A stretch of 15,584 nt of DNA from CBDUBS01 sp965365445 (GTDB taxonomy: Bacteria; Bacteroidota; Rhodothermia; Rhodothermales; DASSAV01), in the NCBI GenBank assembly GCA_965365445.1, contig CBDUBS010000078.1, positions 1 through 15,584 on the forward strand, in the 5' to 3' direction. Of this stretch, positions 6,693 through 13,387 are shown in pieces. The translations under genes and the position numbers were made by a program. Each line of letters begins with the position of its first letter. The stretch's first letter is position 1. Below the pieces are notes generated by a model. It was given only the letters and a program-made list of their open reading frames with translations. It was not told the origin of the DNA and searched no databases.

Positions 6693-9041
6693 ATGCCGTT
6701 ACTCCGATTCCTGCGCTACTCCATTTTTTCGGCGGTAGCCGTTCTCCCGGCCGTTGCGCCGGCCTCCGGACAGGCCCTCCGCTGGACGGCCCACACCTCC
6801 ATGAGGGAAGCCGTAGCGCTCGCCTCGGGCGGCGGCGCGCTCTGGGCGGCTACCCCGGGCGGCGTCTACCGCTACGACCCCGCCTCCGGCGAGGTGCTTC
6901 GCTTTACCGCCGGGGAGGGCCTTCACGCCGCGGCCGCCCGTGCCATCGCCTTCGACCCCCGCTGCGGGGAGGAAGGGTGCGTGTGGGTAGGCTACCAGAA
7001 CGGCGTGCTGGACTGGATCGACGTGGCCGCCCGCGAGATCCGTTCCTACCGGGATATCGAAAGGGCCACCCGTTTCCCCAACCGGGAGATCCACCGTCTG
7101 GTGATGCAGGGCGACTCGGTGCTCGTCGCTACAGCCTTTGGCCTCGTCGTGTTCGACCGCGTCCGCAGGGAAGTACGCGATACCTACTCCCGCCTCGGTG
7201 GGCTGCCCGCCGCCACGCCGGTGTACGATGTAGTCGTGGACCGGGGCGTTTTCCATCTGGCTACCCTGCAGGGCGTCGCCTCGGCGCCTGTGCAGGGCCT
7301 CAACCTGACCGACCCGGCTTCCTGGACGGTCACCACCGAAGGGCTCCCAAACCTCCAGGTTAACAGCATCGAAGCCTTCGGCGGCTCCCTGTACGCGGGC
7401 GCCCAGGGCGGGCTGGCCGTGCGGTCGGGCGCGGGGGCGTTCACCCCCCTCATCGGTGGAACGGTAACCGATCTGTTTACGGGACCGAACCGCCTGTATG
7501 GCATCGACGGCTCCGGACTGATTGTCGTAGAGGGCGGCAGCGCCCGTCGGATTACCGCCGCCGGCTACGAAGCCCTGCTGGATGTAGTGGTAGGCCCCGG
7601 AGGCGCTCTCTGGCTGGCGGACCGGGCCGAAGGACTCGCGCTGGCCGTCCCGGAAGCATCCTCCTTCCGCGTCGAGCGCACCTTCTACCCCGAAGGCCCG
7701 TACCACAATGACTTTACCGAGCCCGTAGTGGACCGGCAGGGCACGCTCTGGGTGGGCGGTTCCACACAGGCCGGGGCGGGCTTCTACTCCCGCGACCCCT
7801 CCGGAGCCTGGACGGACTATACGGCCCGGCAGTTCGCCGCGCTCCGCAGCCGGAGCGGCTTTTCCCGTCTCTACGCCGACCCGAAAGGCGGCCTCTGGGC
7901 AGGGTCCGAAGGAGCCGCCCTGGCGCACGTAACCCCGGAAGGGCAGGTCGAGGTGTTCGACTATACCAACTCCAGCCTTCGCAACGCCGAGGGCGCCGCG
8001 GGCAACCCGGGGTTCATCCTCATCGGCGGCATCGCCGCGGACCGCGACGGCAATACCTGGGTAACCAACCGGGCCGCTGCTCAGGCCCTGCACGTCCGCA
8101 CCCCTTCCGGCCAGTGGGCCGGCTTTCCGGTGCTCGCCTGCGACGGCCTGACACCGGCTTCCGGCTCCTACGACCGCCTGTTCATCGATTCGTTCGACCA
8201 GAAGTGGATCACCGTCGTCGATACCCGTAACCTGCGCAATACCATCGGCCTCGTCGTACTCGACACGGGCGACTCACCCACCAACCCTTCCGACGACGTG
8301 TGCCGTTTCTTCGGTACAAGCGGCGCCAGGGGGCAGGGGTTGCCGTCTATACAGGTCAATGCCGTAACCGAGGACCGCGACGGCCTCATCTGGATCGCCA
8401 CCGACGACGGTCCGGCTTACCTGCTCAACACCGGCATCGTCGCCCGCGACCCTCAGGCGTTCTTCACCTGGCCAGTAAATGCCGATCGCAATGCCGGCTC
8501 GTCGTTCCTCCTCAACCGGGTCATCGCCAACGACATCGAGATCGATCCCGCCAACCGCATCTGGCTTGCCACCGAGCAGGGCGTATGGCTCATCGAGCAG
8601 GCCGAGGGCGGGTACCGGTCCGTGGCCAACTACACCGTCGAGAACTCCCCCCTGTTTTCGAACACCGTTCGATACGTAGCGGTGGACCCTTTATCGGGGG
8701 AGGTGTATTTCTCCACCGACCTCGGACTCATCAGCCTTTCCGGGGCTTCGGTTGCCCCGGCCGAAAAGGCGGGCGATCTCTTCGTGTATCCCAACCCCGC
8801 CCTGTGGACGGCCGGGTCGGCCCCGGTCGTTACCATCGAGGGGCTGGTAGACGCCACCGATCTCATGATCGTAGCACCAAACGGCGAGGTCGTCACCCGC
8901 TTCGAAACCCGGGGCGGCCGCGCCACCTGGGACGGCCGCACCGCCGACGGCCGGGACACCCCCTCGGGGGTTTACATCGTTGTCGCCGTCGGGAAGGACG
9001 GCGAGGGAACCGCCTACGGCAAGGTAGCCGTGATACGCTGA
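6693..9041 (+). CDS. porZ: PorZ-like component of the type IX secretion attachment complex
   Basis: This 782-residue secreted protein has a signal peptide (about 1-28, ending ASGQA). Two beta-propeller regions with repeated blades such as G-A-L-W-A-A-T-P-G-G-V-Y-R-Y-D and R-I-W-L-A-T-E-Q-G-V-W span roughly residues 30-310 and 320-660. A C-terminal FlgD/T9SS-type sandwich begins at Y-P-N-P-A (about 690) and includes W-D-G-R and S-G-V-Y-I-V-V. The stretch E-N-S-P-L-F-S-N-T-V followed by G-E-V-Y-F-S-T-D-L-G-L-I-S is characteristic of PorZ. PorZ works at the cell surface with PorU, PorV and PorQ to process and anchor T9SS cargo. Other two-component-regulator propeller proteins are the alternative, but the overall order favours PorZ. 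This gene is the strongest taxonomic marker in the window. Confidence 0.8.
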   Translation: MPLLRFLRYSIFSAVAVLPAVAPASGQALRWTAHTSMREAVALASGGGALWAATPGGVYRYDPASGEVLRFTAGEGLHAAAARAIAFDPRCGEEGCVWVGYQNGVLDWIDVAAREIRSYRDIERATRFPNREIHRLVMQGDSVLVATAFGLVVFDRVRREVRDTYSRLGGLPAATPVYDVVVDRGVFHLATLQGVASAPVQGLNLTDPASWTVTTEGLPNLQVNSIEAFGGSLYAGAQGGLAVRSGAGAFTPLIGGTVTDLFTGPNRLYGIDGSGLIVVEGGSARRITAAGYEALLDVVVGPGGALWLADRAEGLALAVPEASSFRVERTFYPEGPYHNDFTEPVVDRQGTLWVGGSTQAGAGFYSRDPSGAWTDYTARQFAALRSRSGFSRLYADPKGGLWAGSEGAALAHVTPEGQVEVFDYTNSSLRNAEGAAGNPGFILIGGIAADRDGNTWVTNRAAAQALHVRTPSGQWAGFPVLACDGLTPASGSYDRLFIDSFDQKWITVVDTRNLRNTIGLVVLDTGDSPTNPSDDVCRFFGTSGARGQGLPSIQVNAVTEDRDGLIWIATDDGPAYLLNTGIVARDPQAFFTWPVNADRNAGSSFLLNRVIANDIEIDPANRIWLATEQGVWLIEQAEGGYRSVANYTVENSPLFSNTVRYVAVDPLSGEVYFSTDLGLISLSGASVAPAEKAGDLFVYPNPALWTAGSAPVVTIEGLVDATDLMIVAPNGEVVTRFETRGGRATWDGRTADGRDTPSGVYIVVAVGKDGEGTAYGKVAVIR

Positions 9042-9088
9042 CCGGCTGTGCGGAATTTGTAAAGATGAATCGCAGGGCTCCGGTTGCG

Positions 9089-9117
9089 TTTGGAAGCGAG
9101 AGAAGAGGTACTTATTT
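9089..9117 (+). promoter_or_regulatory. Promoter of the tRNA-His/tRNA-Glu unit
   Basis: TTGGAA (9089-9094) and TATTTT (9112-9117) are spaced by 17 bases and end 18 bases before the tRNA-His 5' end. The AT-rich -10 stands out from the GC-rich surroundings. Confidence 0.5.
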
Positions 9118-9135
9118 TACCTGTCTACGCCAAAC

Positions 9136-9210
9136 GGTGACCGTAGCTCAGTTGGTTAGAGCGCCAGGTTGTGGCCCTGGAGGTCGGGGGTTCAAGTCCC
9201 CTCGGTCACC
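9136..9210 (+). tRNA. tRNA-His (GTG)
   Basis: The cloverleaf is complete. Acceptor GTGACCG pairs with CGGTCAC, the D-stem is GCTC/GAGC, the anticodon stem is CCAGG/CCTGG around TTGTGGC (anticodon GTG), and the T-arm is GGGGG-TTCAAGT-CCCCT. The extra G at 9136 faces C at 9210, the histidine identity feature. The 3' CCA is not encoded. Confidence 0.95.
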
Positions 9211-9237
9211 CTTAGCTCCTCCGTTTGGAAGCACCCC

Positions 9238-9310
9238 GCCGCGTTCGTCTAGGGGTCTAGGACGCCGCCCTTTCACGGCGGTAACACGGGTTCGAATCCC
9301 GTACGCGGTA
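9238..9310 (+). tRNA. tRNA-Glu (TTC)
   Basis: Acceptor GCCGCGT pairs with ACGCGGT, with a G-T pair at the end. The D-arm is GTCT/GGAC, the anticodon stem CCGCC/GGCGG encloses CTTTCAC (anticodon TTC), and the T-arm is ACGGG-TTCGAAT-CCCGT. It lies 27 bp after tRNA-His and presumably shares its transcript. The 3' CCA is not encoded. Confidence 0.95.
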
Positions 9311-9318
9311 CTTCAAAT

Positions 9319-9368
9319 AACCCTCTCCGTAAGCTCCTGTATTTAAGGACTTGCGGAGAGGGTTTTTC
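9319..9368 (+). terminator. Strong intrinsic terminator after the tRNA pair
   Basis: A 15-bp stem (9319-9333 with 9350-9364, one T-G pair) is topped by a secondary TCCT/AGGA pairing in the loop and continues into a run of T at 9363-9367. It ends the tRNA transcript and marks the boundary between backbone and accessory DNA. Confidence 0.85.
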
Positions 9369-9604
9369 GTTGCGCCAAATCCCGTTCCCTGTAATGTCCC
9401 TGAAACAGGTTCTTATTCATATTGTCTCCGGGCTCCGCTTCAGGCTTTTTCCCTGGTACGTAGAACCCTACGGTATCGTGGGTATGAGAACATGACAGAC
9501 GATATCCGTTCAAGCGGAGGAGGGCTGCCCGGCCCTCGGGATCCAGGGCGATTCAAGGGCGTTCAGGCAGGTAATTACTTTGTATGCACACCGGAGAAGG
9601 GGCC
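9365..9604 (+). other. Gene-poor spacer with candidate mazEF promoter
   Basis: These 240 bp lack a convincing gene; the two overlapping open frames have no recognisable protein. TTACTTTG at 9575-9582 resembles the Bacteroidota -7 element (TAnnTTTG, one mismatch) and lies 22 bases before the antitoxin start. This suggests a promoter for the toxin-antitoxin operon. Confidence 0.4.
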
Positions 9605-9865
9605 ATGAATCTAAAGACACGCATTATTCGCATCGGTAATTCGCAGGGCATCCGGATTCCGAAGCCCCTGTTGGAGCAAAGCGGAATATCCGGCGAGGTG
9701 GAATTGGAGGCCGATAACGGCCGAATCGTCATTCATTCAACCACGAAGGCTCGTTCCGGTTGGGCCGCCGCCATGTCGGCCATGGCTGAAAACGGGGACG
9801 ATTACCTGCTCGATCCTGAGACTGCCGGGCCGGAGTGGGATTCGGACGAATGGCAATGGGATTGA
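9605..9865 (+). CDS. mazE: MazE/AbrB-type antitoxin
   Basis: This 86-residue protein has an N-terminal AbrB/SpoVT DNA-binding swapped-hairpin (residues about 3-45: K-T-R-I-I-R-I-G-N-S-Q-G-I-R-I-P-K-P-L-L). The acidic C-terminal tail, ending D-S-D-E-W-Q-W-D, is the type that blocks the MazF active site. ATG 9605 is preceded by GGAGAAGGGG, better than the in-frame ATG at 9584. The coding region overlaps the toxin by 16 bp, so translation is coupled. It probably represses its own operon with MazF. Confidence 0.85.
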   Translation: MNLKTRIIRIGNSQGIRIPKPLLEQSGISGEVELEADNGRIVIHSTTKARSGWAAAMSAMAENGDDYLLDPETAGPEWDSDEWQWD

Positions 9866-10188
9866 CCGACGTGAAGCGTTTCGACGTGTTTCTGGTTGTG
9901 CTGGAGCCGACCGTCGGAAGCGAACTTCGGAAAACGAGGCCGTGCCTGGTTGTATCGCCGGATGAGTTAAACCGCTACATCCGCACGGTCATCGTTGCGC
10001 CCATGACCACGAAAGGGAGGGCCTACCCCACCCGAATCGATGTCGTTTTTCAGCGCAAGAGCGGCCAGATCGTGCTCGATCAGATTCGAACGATTGATAA
10101 GACACGCCTGATCAAGCGGTTGGGGCGGATCGGAAAAGCGACCCAGGCGGAAGTTCTTGATCGACTGCGGGAGTTGTTCGCTCCGTAA
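9850..10188 (+). CDS. mazF: MazF-family mRNA-cleaving toxin
   Basis: This protein of about 112 residues belongs to the PemK/MazF fold. The family motifs E-P-T-V-G-S-E, K-T-R-P-C-L-V-V-S, V-I-V-A-P-M-T-T-K-G-R and G-Q-I-V-L-D-Q-I-R-T-I-D appear in order, including the conserved R and T/S used in RNA cleavage. Length is standard. ATG 9850 or 9856 are both possible; both overlap the antitoxin gene's end. Expected role: sequence-specific endoribonuclease held inactive by the upstream antitoxin. It converges on uma2 with 34 bp between. Confidence 0.9.
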   Translation: MAMGLTDVKRFDVFLVVLEPTVGSELRKTRPCLVVSPDELNRYIRTVIVAPMTTKGRAYPTRIDVVFQRKSGQIVLDQIRTIDKTRLIKRLGRIGKATQAEVLDRLRELFAP

Positions 10189-10222
10189 ACAGCCCGGCCT
10201 GCCCGAGCGGAGAAGCGTTCCC

Positions 10223-10759
10223 TCAGTCCTCGAACAGGGCGCTCAGGCGGAAGGGGTACCCCTCTATTTCGGCTTGCAGGTCGTTCAGCGTTTCGATTTT
10301 CCACAGGTCGCCGCGACGGCTGTAGCGCGTAAGCGCGGGCGGATCGGGATCGACGACCCAATATTCCCGCAGGGAGGGAATCTGAACGTAGGAACGCTGT
10401 TTCCAGCCCCAATCGTGATTCGAGGTGGAGGGACTGAGCACTTCAACTATCAGGGTCGGGTTGAGCAGCGTCCGGCCGCCATTACCCTCCGTGAAGAGCG
10501 GCTCACCGCAAACCACGACCACATCCGGGTAGGTATACGCGTGAAACGTGCTATCGACGTGAACGCGTTGATCTCCGATGACCGAACGGCAGTCGCCTTT
10601 CTGAAGCAAAATACTTATGCGATGGGCAATTCGGTTGTGATTCCAGTCACTGCCGGACATGGCGAAAATGCGCCCGGCGTGGTATTCCAGGCGCACCTCC
10701 GATACGGCATCGAGCCGGAGGTATTCTTCTACGGAAACGGTATGGTCGGTTACTTGCAT
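10223..10759 (-). CDS. Uma2-family (DUF820) PD-(D/E)xK nuclease-like protein
   Basis: This 178-residue protein has the Uma2 layout. It has an N-terminal V-S-V-E-E-Y-L-R-L and E-Y-H-A-G-R-I. The nuclease core then runs Y-P-D79-V-V-V-V, I-V-E106-V-L-S-P and K120, and it ends in R-E-Y-W-V-V-D-P. The catalytic-type residues are all present, so the gene looks intact. Family members are restriction-endonuclease-like and often occur in many copies in cyanobacteria, Chloroflexi and Rhodothermota; their biological role is unsettled. The start is set at 10759 (MQVTD), where the truncated second copy also starts. The first 84 codons and the upstream region are duplicated at 14351-14667. Confidence 0.85.
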   Translation of the reverse strand: MQVTDHTVSVEEYLRLDAVSEVRLEYHAGRIFAMSGSDWNHNRIAHRISILLQKGDCRSVIGDQRVHVDSTFHAYTYPDVVVVCGEPLFTEGNGGRTLLNPTLIVEVLSPSTSNHDWGWKQRSYVQIPSLREYWVVDPDPPALTRYSRRGDLWKIETLNDLQAEIEGYPFRLSALFED

Positions 10760-10823
10760 CGGGGCACTCGGATGTATTGAAGGTAATATAAGCAACCTGC
10801 CGGAGGTTTGTTCGTATCGTGCC
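10507..10823 (+). repeat. Direct repeat, left copy (uma2 5' part plus divergent promoter)
   Basis: This 317-bp segment matches 14351-14667 without gaps. I count about 25 substitutions by eye (roughly 92% identity). It covers codons 1-84 of uma2 and about 64 bp upstream. The AT-rich GGTAATATAA at about 10782 is the likely promoter area. It borders the integron remnant on the left. Confidence 0.9.
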
Positions 10824-10834
10824 TGCTCGAGACC

Positions 10835-10870
10835 ATGATGATTACCCTTCTTGCCGCCGTCATCCTGCTG
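10835..10870 (+). pseudogene. Remnant of a signal-peptide start fused to intI debris
   Basis: Just after the left repeat, a frame begins MMITLLAAVILL. The intact gene after the right repeat begins MNTLLAVIILLLG. The codon-by-codon likeness (about 21 of 30 bases) suggests that the duplication also included the first codons of the divergent secreted-protein gene. The frame then runs into the integrase fragment and stops at TAA 10892. The likeness is short, so it could be chance. Confidence 0.35.
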
Positions 10871-11383
10871 CCCTGCACGCTCGACCGCAAATAACCGAAC
10901 GCGCCGAAGGAATGGCACCGGCAATGGGTCATTCCGCAGGAGAACCGCCGCAAAAACCCGATGACCGGCGAACAGTGACGGCATTATGGAGAAGAATCCC
11001 CGGCTTACAAAGCCATCCGGCAGGCCGTTGCGACGGCAGGATTGACGAAGAGGGCCACTTGCCATACATTCCGGTATTCGTTCGCCACATATCTTCCGGA
11101 ATCGGGCTATGATATCCGCATGATTATGGAGGGGCCGCACCATAAAGACGCCCGCACGACCATGATCTATACGCATGTGCTGGACCAGGGAGGCCACGGA
11201 GTCCGCAAGCCCCAGGGACGGTCTATGCGGTCCTATGCCGATCCGCATACCACGCGGGGCTACTTGGCGAAATCGAAAGCAAGGCATGGAGAAGCAGGAC
11301 GTTGGCCCACTGGAGCAGGATTTCCAGGAGTGTCTTATACAGACAGGAATGAAGCACCCCGCGTCTTATGCGGGGCCATCTAA
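10859..11383 (+). pseudogene. intI: Integron integrase fragment (intI), two in-frame stops
   Basis: One reading frame encodes the C-terminal part of an integron-type tyrosine recombinase. It opens with L-P-C-T-L-D-R-K, a TAA at 10892 where the family has tyrosine, then P-N-A-P-K-E-W-H-R-Q-W-V-I-P-Q. This is the extra domain that separates IntI from XerC/D. After a TGA at 10976 it continues as R-H-Y-G-E-E through A-G-L-T-K-R-A-T-C-H-T-F-R-Y-S-F-A-T-Y-L, and ends with H-K-D-A-R-T-T-M-I-Y-T-H-V-L. The HxxR box, a later histidine and the nucleophilic tyrosine remain. The N-terminus and first catalytic arginine are gone, and LGH has become PHH. It cannot make a working recombinase. It reads in the same direction as the cassettes. 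Confidence 0.85.
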
Positions 11384-11395
11384 TTATCGTTAGGC
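11357..11395 (+). other. Candidate attI region with hairpin and GTTAGGC core
   Basis: CCCCGC/GCGGGG (11357-11362 with 11370-11375) form a perfect hairpin. GTTAGGC at 11389-11395 follows, a canonical integron crossover core. No matching GCCTAAC lies upstream, so it fits attI rather than attC. It sits right after the intI stop, as in integrons with inverted integrase genes. The hairpin might also end intI transcription. Confidence 0.5.
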
Positions 11396-11421
11396 GGCAT
11401 CATTCGCCGACGTCTTTACAA

Positions 11422-11441
11422 TCAATCGACAATACGATTGA
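11422..11441 (+). promoter_or_regulatory. Perfect 7-bp dyad directly before the first cassette gene
   Basis: TCAATCG (11422-11428) and CGATTGA (11435-11441) are separated by six bases and end three bases before the ATG. It occupies the ribosome-binding position, so as RNA it could gate translation; as DNA it could be an operator. Confidence 0.4.
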
Positions 11442-11444
11442 GTC

Positions 11445-11927
11445 ATGCCATCGTCTCCACGAATCATCCTCCAAATTGTAGCCCTTGTGAGTGTGTGCAT
11501 AGCTCTCGCCTGTGGCAGCCCATCAGATGAGATAGAGCGGCAACCGATTTCAACGGAGCAGGAGAGGCCAGCGGAGACTGCATGGCCATATCGTTTTGTG
11601 GAATCGAAAGTGGAGCAAACTGGCTTCCGAAATGTTATGGACCTCTATGCCTATGCAGGAGACCTCGATCTCAGCAACCTGATTGCATTCTGCCAAGAAC
11701 GAAAGGAGGAGAGTCCTGCTGAGGCGTTTTACTACATTGTGATCTTCGACGACTCAGCAAATGCCGTCTTTCCAACTGCCCCTTTTACTGCAGAGTACGG
11801 GTCAGACGAGGAAGCTTCGAAGCACATCCGCGCGATCTATGTCTATAACAAGAAGAATGGATTCAGCGAGTTGCGGCACTACGAGCGCAATATGTGGGAG
11901 AGCGTAGCAAACACAGAGAAGGTCTAG
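11445..11927 (+). CDS. Cassette 1: lipoprotein of unknown function
   Basis: This 160-residue protein has a lipoprotein signal (hydrophobic residues about 7-21, then A-L-A-C-G-S with the modified cysteine near residue 23). A polar Glu/Gln/Pro linker comes next (about 26-46). The soluble domain contains Y-Y-I-V-I-F-D-D-S-A-N-A-V-F-P and later R-A-I-Y-V-Y-N-K-K-N-G-F. This could be an alpha/beta fold, but I recognise no family. It is less GC-rich than the neighbours and lacks a clear Shine-Dalgarno sequence, both common in integron cassettes. It is bounded by the attI-like core at 11389 and attC-A at 11988. Confidence 0.7.
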   Translation: MPSSPRIILQIVALVSVCIALACGSPSDEIERQPISTEQERPAETAWPYRFVESKVEQTGFRNVMDLYAYAGDLDLSNLIAFCQERKEESPAEAFYYIVIFDDSANAVFPTAPFTAEYGSDEEASKHIRAIYVYNKKNGFSELRHYERNMWESVANTEKV

Positions 11928-11987
11928 ATCCGTTACGGTAGGAGCCATGACTTGCCCGACGACTTAACTCAAATCAAACATAATACC

Positions 11988-12086
11988 GCCTAACACTGCG
12001 CTCAAGCGGACCTATAGCTGGGGGGCGTTTTCACTGACACTTGGCAGCGGCAGCTAGCTACGGGCCGCTTAGCTTGGCCGTTAGGC
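11988..12086 (+). other. attC-A recombination site
   Basis: This 99-bp imperfect palindrome has GCCTAAC (11988-11994) and GTTAGGC (12080-12086) as perfectly complementary outer boxes. Inner arms GCTCAAGCGG and CCGCTTAGC pair with a single unpaired C, the extrahelical-base pattern that sets strand choice in attC sites. The loop between carries GGGGGCG and a GCAGCGGCAGCTAGC stretch. Confidence 0.85.
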
Positions 12087-12119
12087 ATCAAGACAGAGGT
12101 AGACCGTCGTTGCAACCGC

Positions 12120-12188
12120 TGTAGGATTTCCCGAACCTGAGCGATGGAGCCCGCAGGCCCTGGTCCGGTGAGCGCCAAGCCGCTATAC
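12120..12188 (+). other. Decayed attC 3' half
   Basis: This stretch resembles the 3' part of attC-D (14120-14183), including an identical CCGGTGAGCGCCAAG. Its outer box reads GCTATAC instead of GTTAT(A/G)C. No 5' half exists. It indicates a lost cassette between cassettes 1 and 2. Confidence 0.5.
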
Positions 12189-12201
12189 CTGCAATGATGC
12201 T

Positions 12202-12603
12202 ATGAAGGTAATGTTCGTTTGCGCCGGTAACACATGTCGAAGCGTATTAGCGACATACTTGGCACGAAACCGTTTTCCAGACGTCCATTTTGAATCGGTT
12301 GGTATCAAACCTCAGCCTCCGGAGGACGCCGAGAATGCGATTTATACCCTCCGTGAGTTAGGAATTGATGCAACAGATCATGTACCTCGCGGGCTCGACA
12401 GGGTAACGCTAAACAACTTCGACAGGATAGTTGCAATGGATAAATCGGTGGCAAGAACTCTGAAAAAAGAAGGAATAGTAGAGGATAAGTTGATCGTCTG
12501 GAAAATCAGTGATCCATGGAACGGCACCCACATGGAGTATCTCATTTGTGCTGGTGAGGTAAACAAGTCACTAAACGAATTGCGAGCAGAAATGCAGGTA
12601 TAA
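12202..12603 (+). CDS. Cassette 2: low-molecular-weight phosphatase / arsenate reductase-like protein
   Basis: This 133-residue protein has the LMW protein-tyrosine-phosphatase fold. The active-site loop C-A-G-N-T-C-R-S (C-x5-R, cysteine at residue 7) lies at the N-terminus. I-V-A-M-D-K-S sits midway, and the general-acid loop is I-S-D-P-W-N-G near residue 107. The fold serves phosphotyrosine hydrolysis or, with further cysteines, arsenate reduction; neither can be chosen from sequence alone. ATG 12202 is supported because the P-loop then starts at the usual distance. Its TAA stop lies inside the GTATAAC box of attC-B, so gene and recombination site abut exactly. AT-rich for this genome. Confidence 0.85.
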   Translation: MKVMFVCAGNTCRSVLATYLARNRFPDVHFESVGIKPQPPEDAENAIYTLRELGIDATDHVPRGLDRVTLNNFDRIVAMDKSVARTLKKEGIVEDKLIVWKISDPWNGTHMEYLICAGEVNKSLNELRAEMQV

Positions 12604-12724
12604 CCAGCGCATCAACGCGGACACACCGCTGGTCGGCGTTTTCGCGTTGCGCAAACGGGGGTGTCTTCATAGCTTGTTGGAACGGCATGCCAACGGTGCG
12701 CCGGTTATGCGCAAGCCGTTATGT
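12598..12724 (+). other. attC-B recombination site
   Basis: This 127-bp imperfect palindrome starts with GTATAAC and ends with GTTATGT. The inner arms GCGCATCAACGC and (reverse complement) GCGCATAACCGG pair with one extra base, as expected. The first 21 bases are identical to attC-D at 14060. Confidence 0.75.
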
Positions 12725-12756
12725 TTCCTGGTGACTGCAGATAGAATTGCGTGCCT

Positions 12757-13239
12757 GTGCCAAAGGTTTACATAGAGACGACTATCCCGAGCTTCTACTA
12801 CGAAGTGCGGACCGAGCCTGAGATGGTCGCCCGCCGCTTGTGGACGCGTCAGTGGTGGGACGAGCAGCGGCTCGCTTTCGATCTGCTCACGAGTGATGCT
12901 GTTGTTGACGAACTCGAACGAGGCGATCATCCGGTCAGGGAAGAGGCCTTGTCGCTGATCGAGCCGCTCGAGCTACTCCCCGTCGAATCCGAAGTCGTGG
13001 AAGTGGCGACAGCCTACATCCAGCACAGGCTCATGCCGAACGACCCGCTCGGTGACGCGCTCCACCTGGCGCTGGCCTCTTATCACAAATGCGACTTCCT
13101 GCTGACTTGGAACTGTCGGCATCTCGCCAACGCGAACAAGTTCGGTCACATCAGGCGTATCAACACCATCTTGGGGCTGTTCGTCCCGACGCTGGTGACA
13201 CCGCTTGAACTCCTGGGAGGTACTGACGATGAAGGATGA
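12757..13239 (+). CDS. Cassette 3: PIN-domain (VapC-like) toxin
   Basis: This protein of about 160 residues has a PIN nuclease fold: M-P-K-V-Y-I-E-T-T-I-P-S-F-Y-Y-E at the start with the first acidic residue, a middle D-A-V-V-D-E-L-E-R-G, and G-D-A-L-H-L-A-L-A-S-Y-H-K-C-D-F-L-L-T-W-N-C-R-H-L-A-N. The last supplies the remaining acidic and asparagine residues. The start is GTG: 12757 fits the common MPxxYIET beginning, while 12751 is also in frame. Expected activity is cleavage of RNA as a toxin. Its end overlaps the next gene by 11 bp, so they form a two-gene operon within one cassette. Confidence 0.75.
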   Translation: MPKVYIETTIPSFYYEVRTEPEMVARRLWTRQWWDEQRLAFDLLTSDAVVDELERGDHPVREEALSLIEPLELLPVESEVVEVATAYIQHRLMPNDPLGDALHLALASYHKCDFLLTWNCRHLANANKFGHIRRINTILGLFVPTLVTPLELLGGTDDEG

Positions 13240-13387
13240 CCCGGCCATCAAGCGCGTCCGCGACGCGCGTCATGCGATATCGGCGGAATGCGGCCACGAC
13301 CCGCAGAAGCTTTTGGCGTACTACCGGAAGCGGCGTCAGGAACGCCAGAATCGGGAGCAGAAGGCTCCCCCGAAGCAGGAGGCATAA
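13229..13387 (+). CDS. Cassette 3: small partner protein of the PIN toxin (probable antitoxin)
   Basis: This 52-residue, highly charged protein carries the recurring pattern K-R-V-R-D-A-R-H-A-I-S-A-E-C-G-H-D-P-Q-K and then L-A-Y-Y-R-K-R-R. I recall such small proteins directly after PIN genes in many genomes, hence the antitoxin proposal. The ATG at 13229 has GGGAGG nine bases before it and overlaps the toxin gene. The toxin-first order is the reverse of most VapBC pairs. Its TAA stop sits within the 5' box of attC-C. Confidence 0.65.
   Translation: MKDDPAIKRVRDARHAISAECGHDPQKLLAYYRKRRQERQNREQKAPPKQEA

Noticed and set aside
6699..8093. A 464-residue minus-strand open frame opposite porZ
   Set aside because: It is Gly/Arg/Val-rich without motifs and lies wholly antisense to a well-supported propeller protein.
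8300..9346. A plus-strand frame ending with VAQLVRAPGCGPGGRGFKSP
   Set aside because: That peptide is the well-known false translation of a tRNA gene (here tRNA-His); the rest is a shifted frame of porZ.
9351..9608. An 85-residue frame between the terminator and mazE
   Set aside because: It begins inside the terminator stem, has no recognisable family and overlaps the likely mazEF promoter.
10760..11287. N-terminal extension of uma2 to a 354-residue protein
   Set aside because: The extension is antisense to the intI remnant and the promoter region. Uma2 proteins start at the MQVTD position, as the second copy does.
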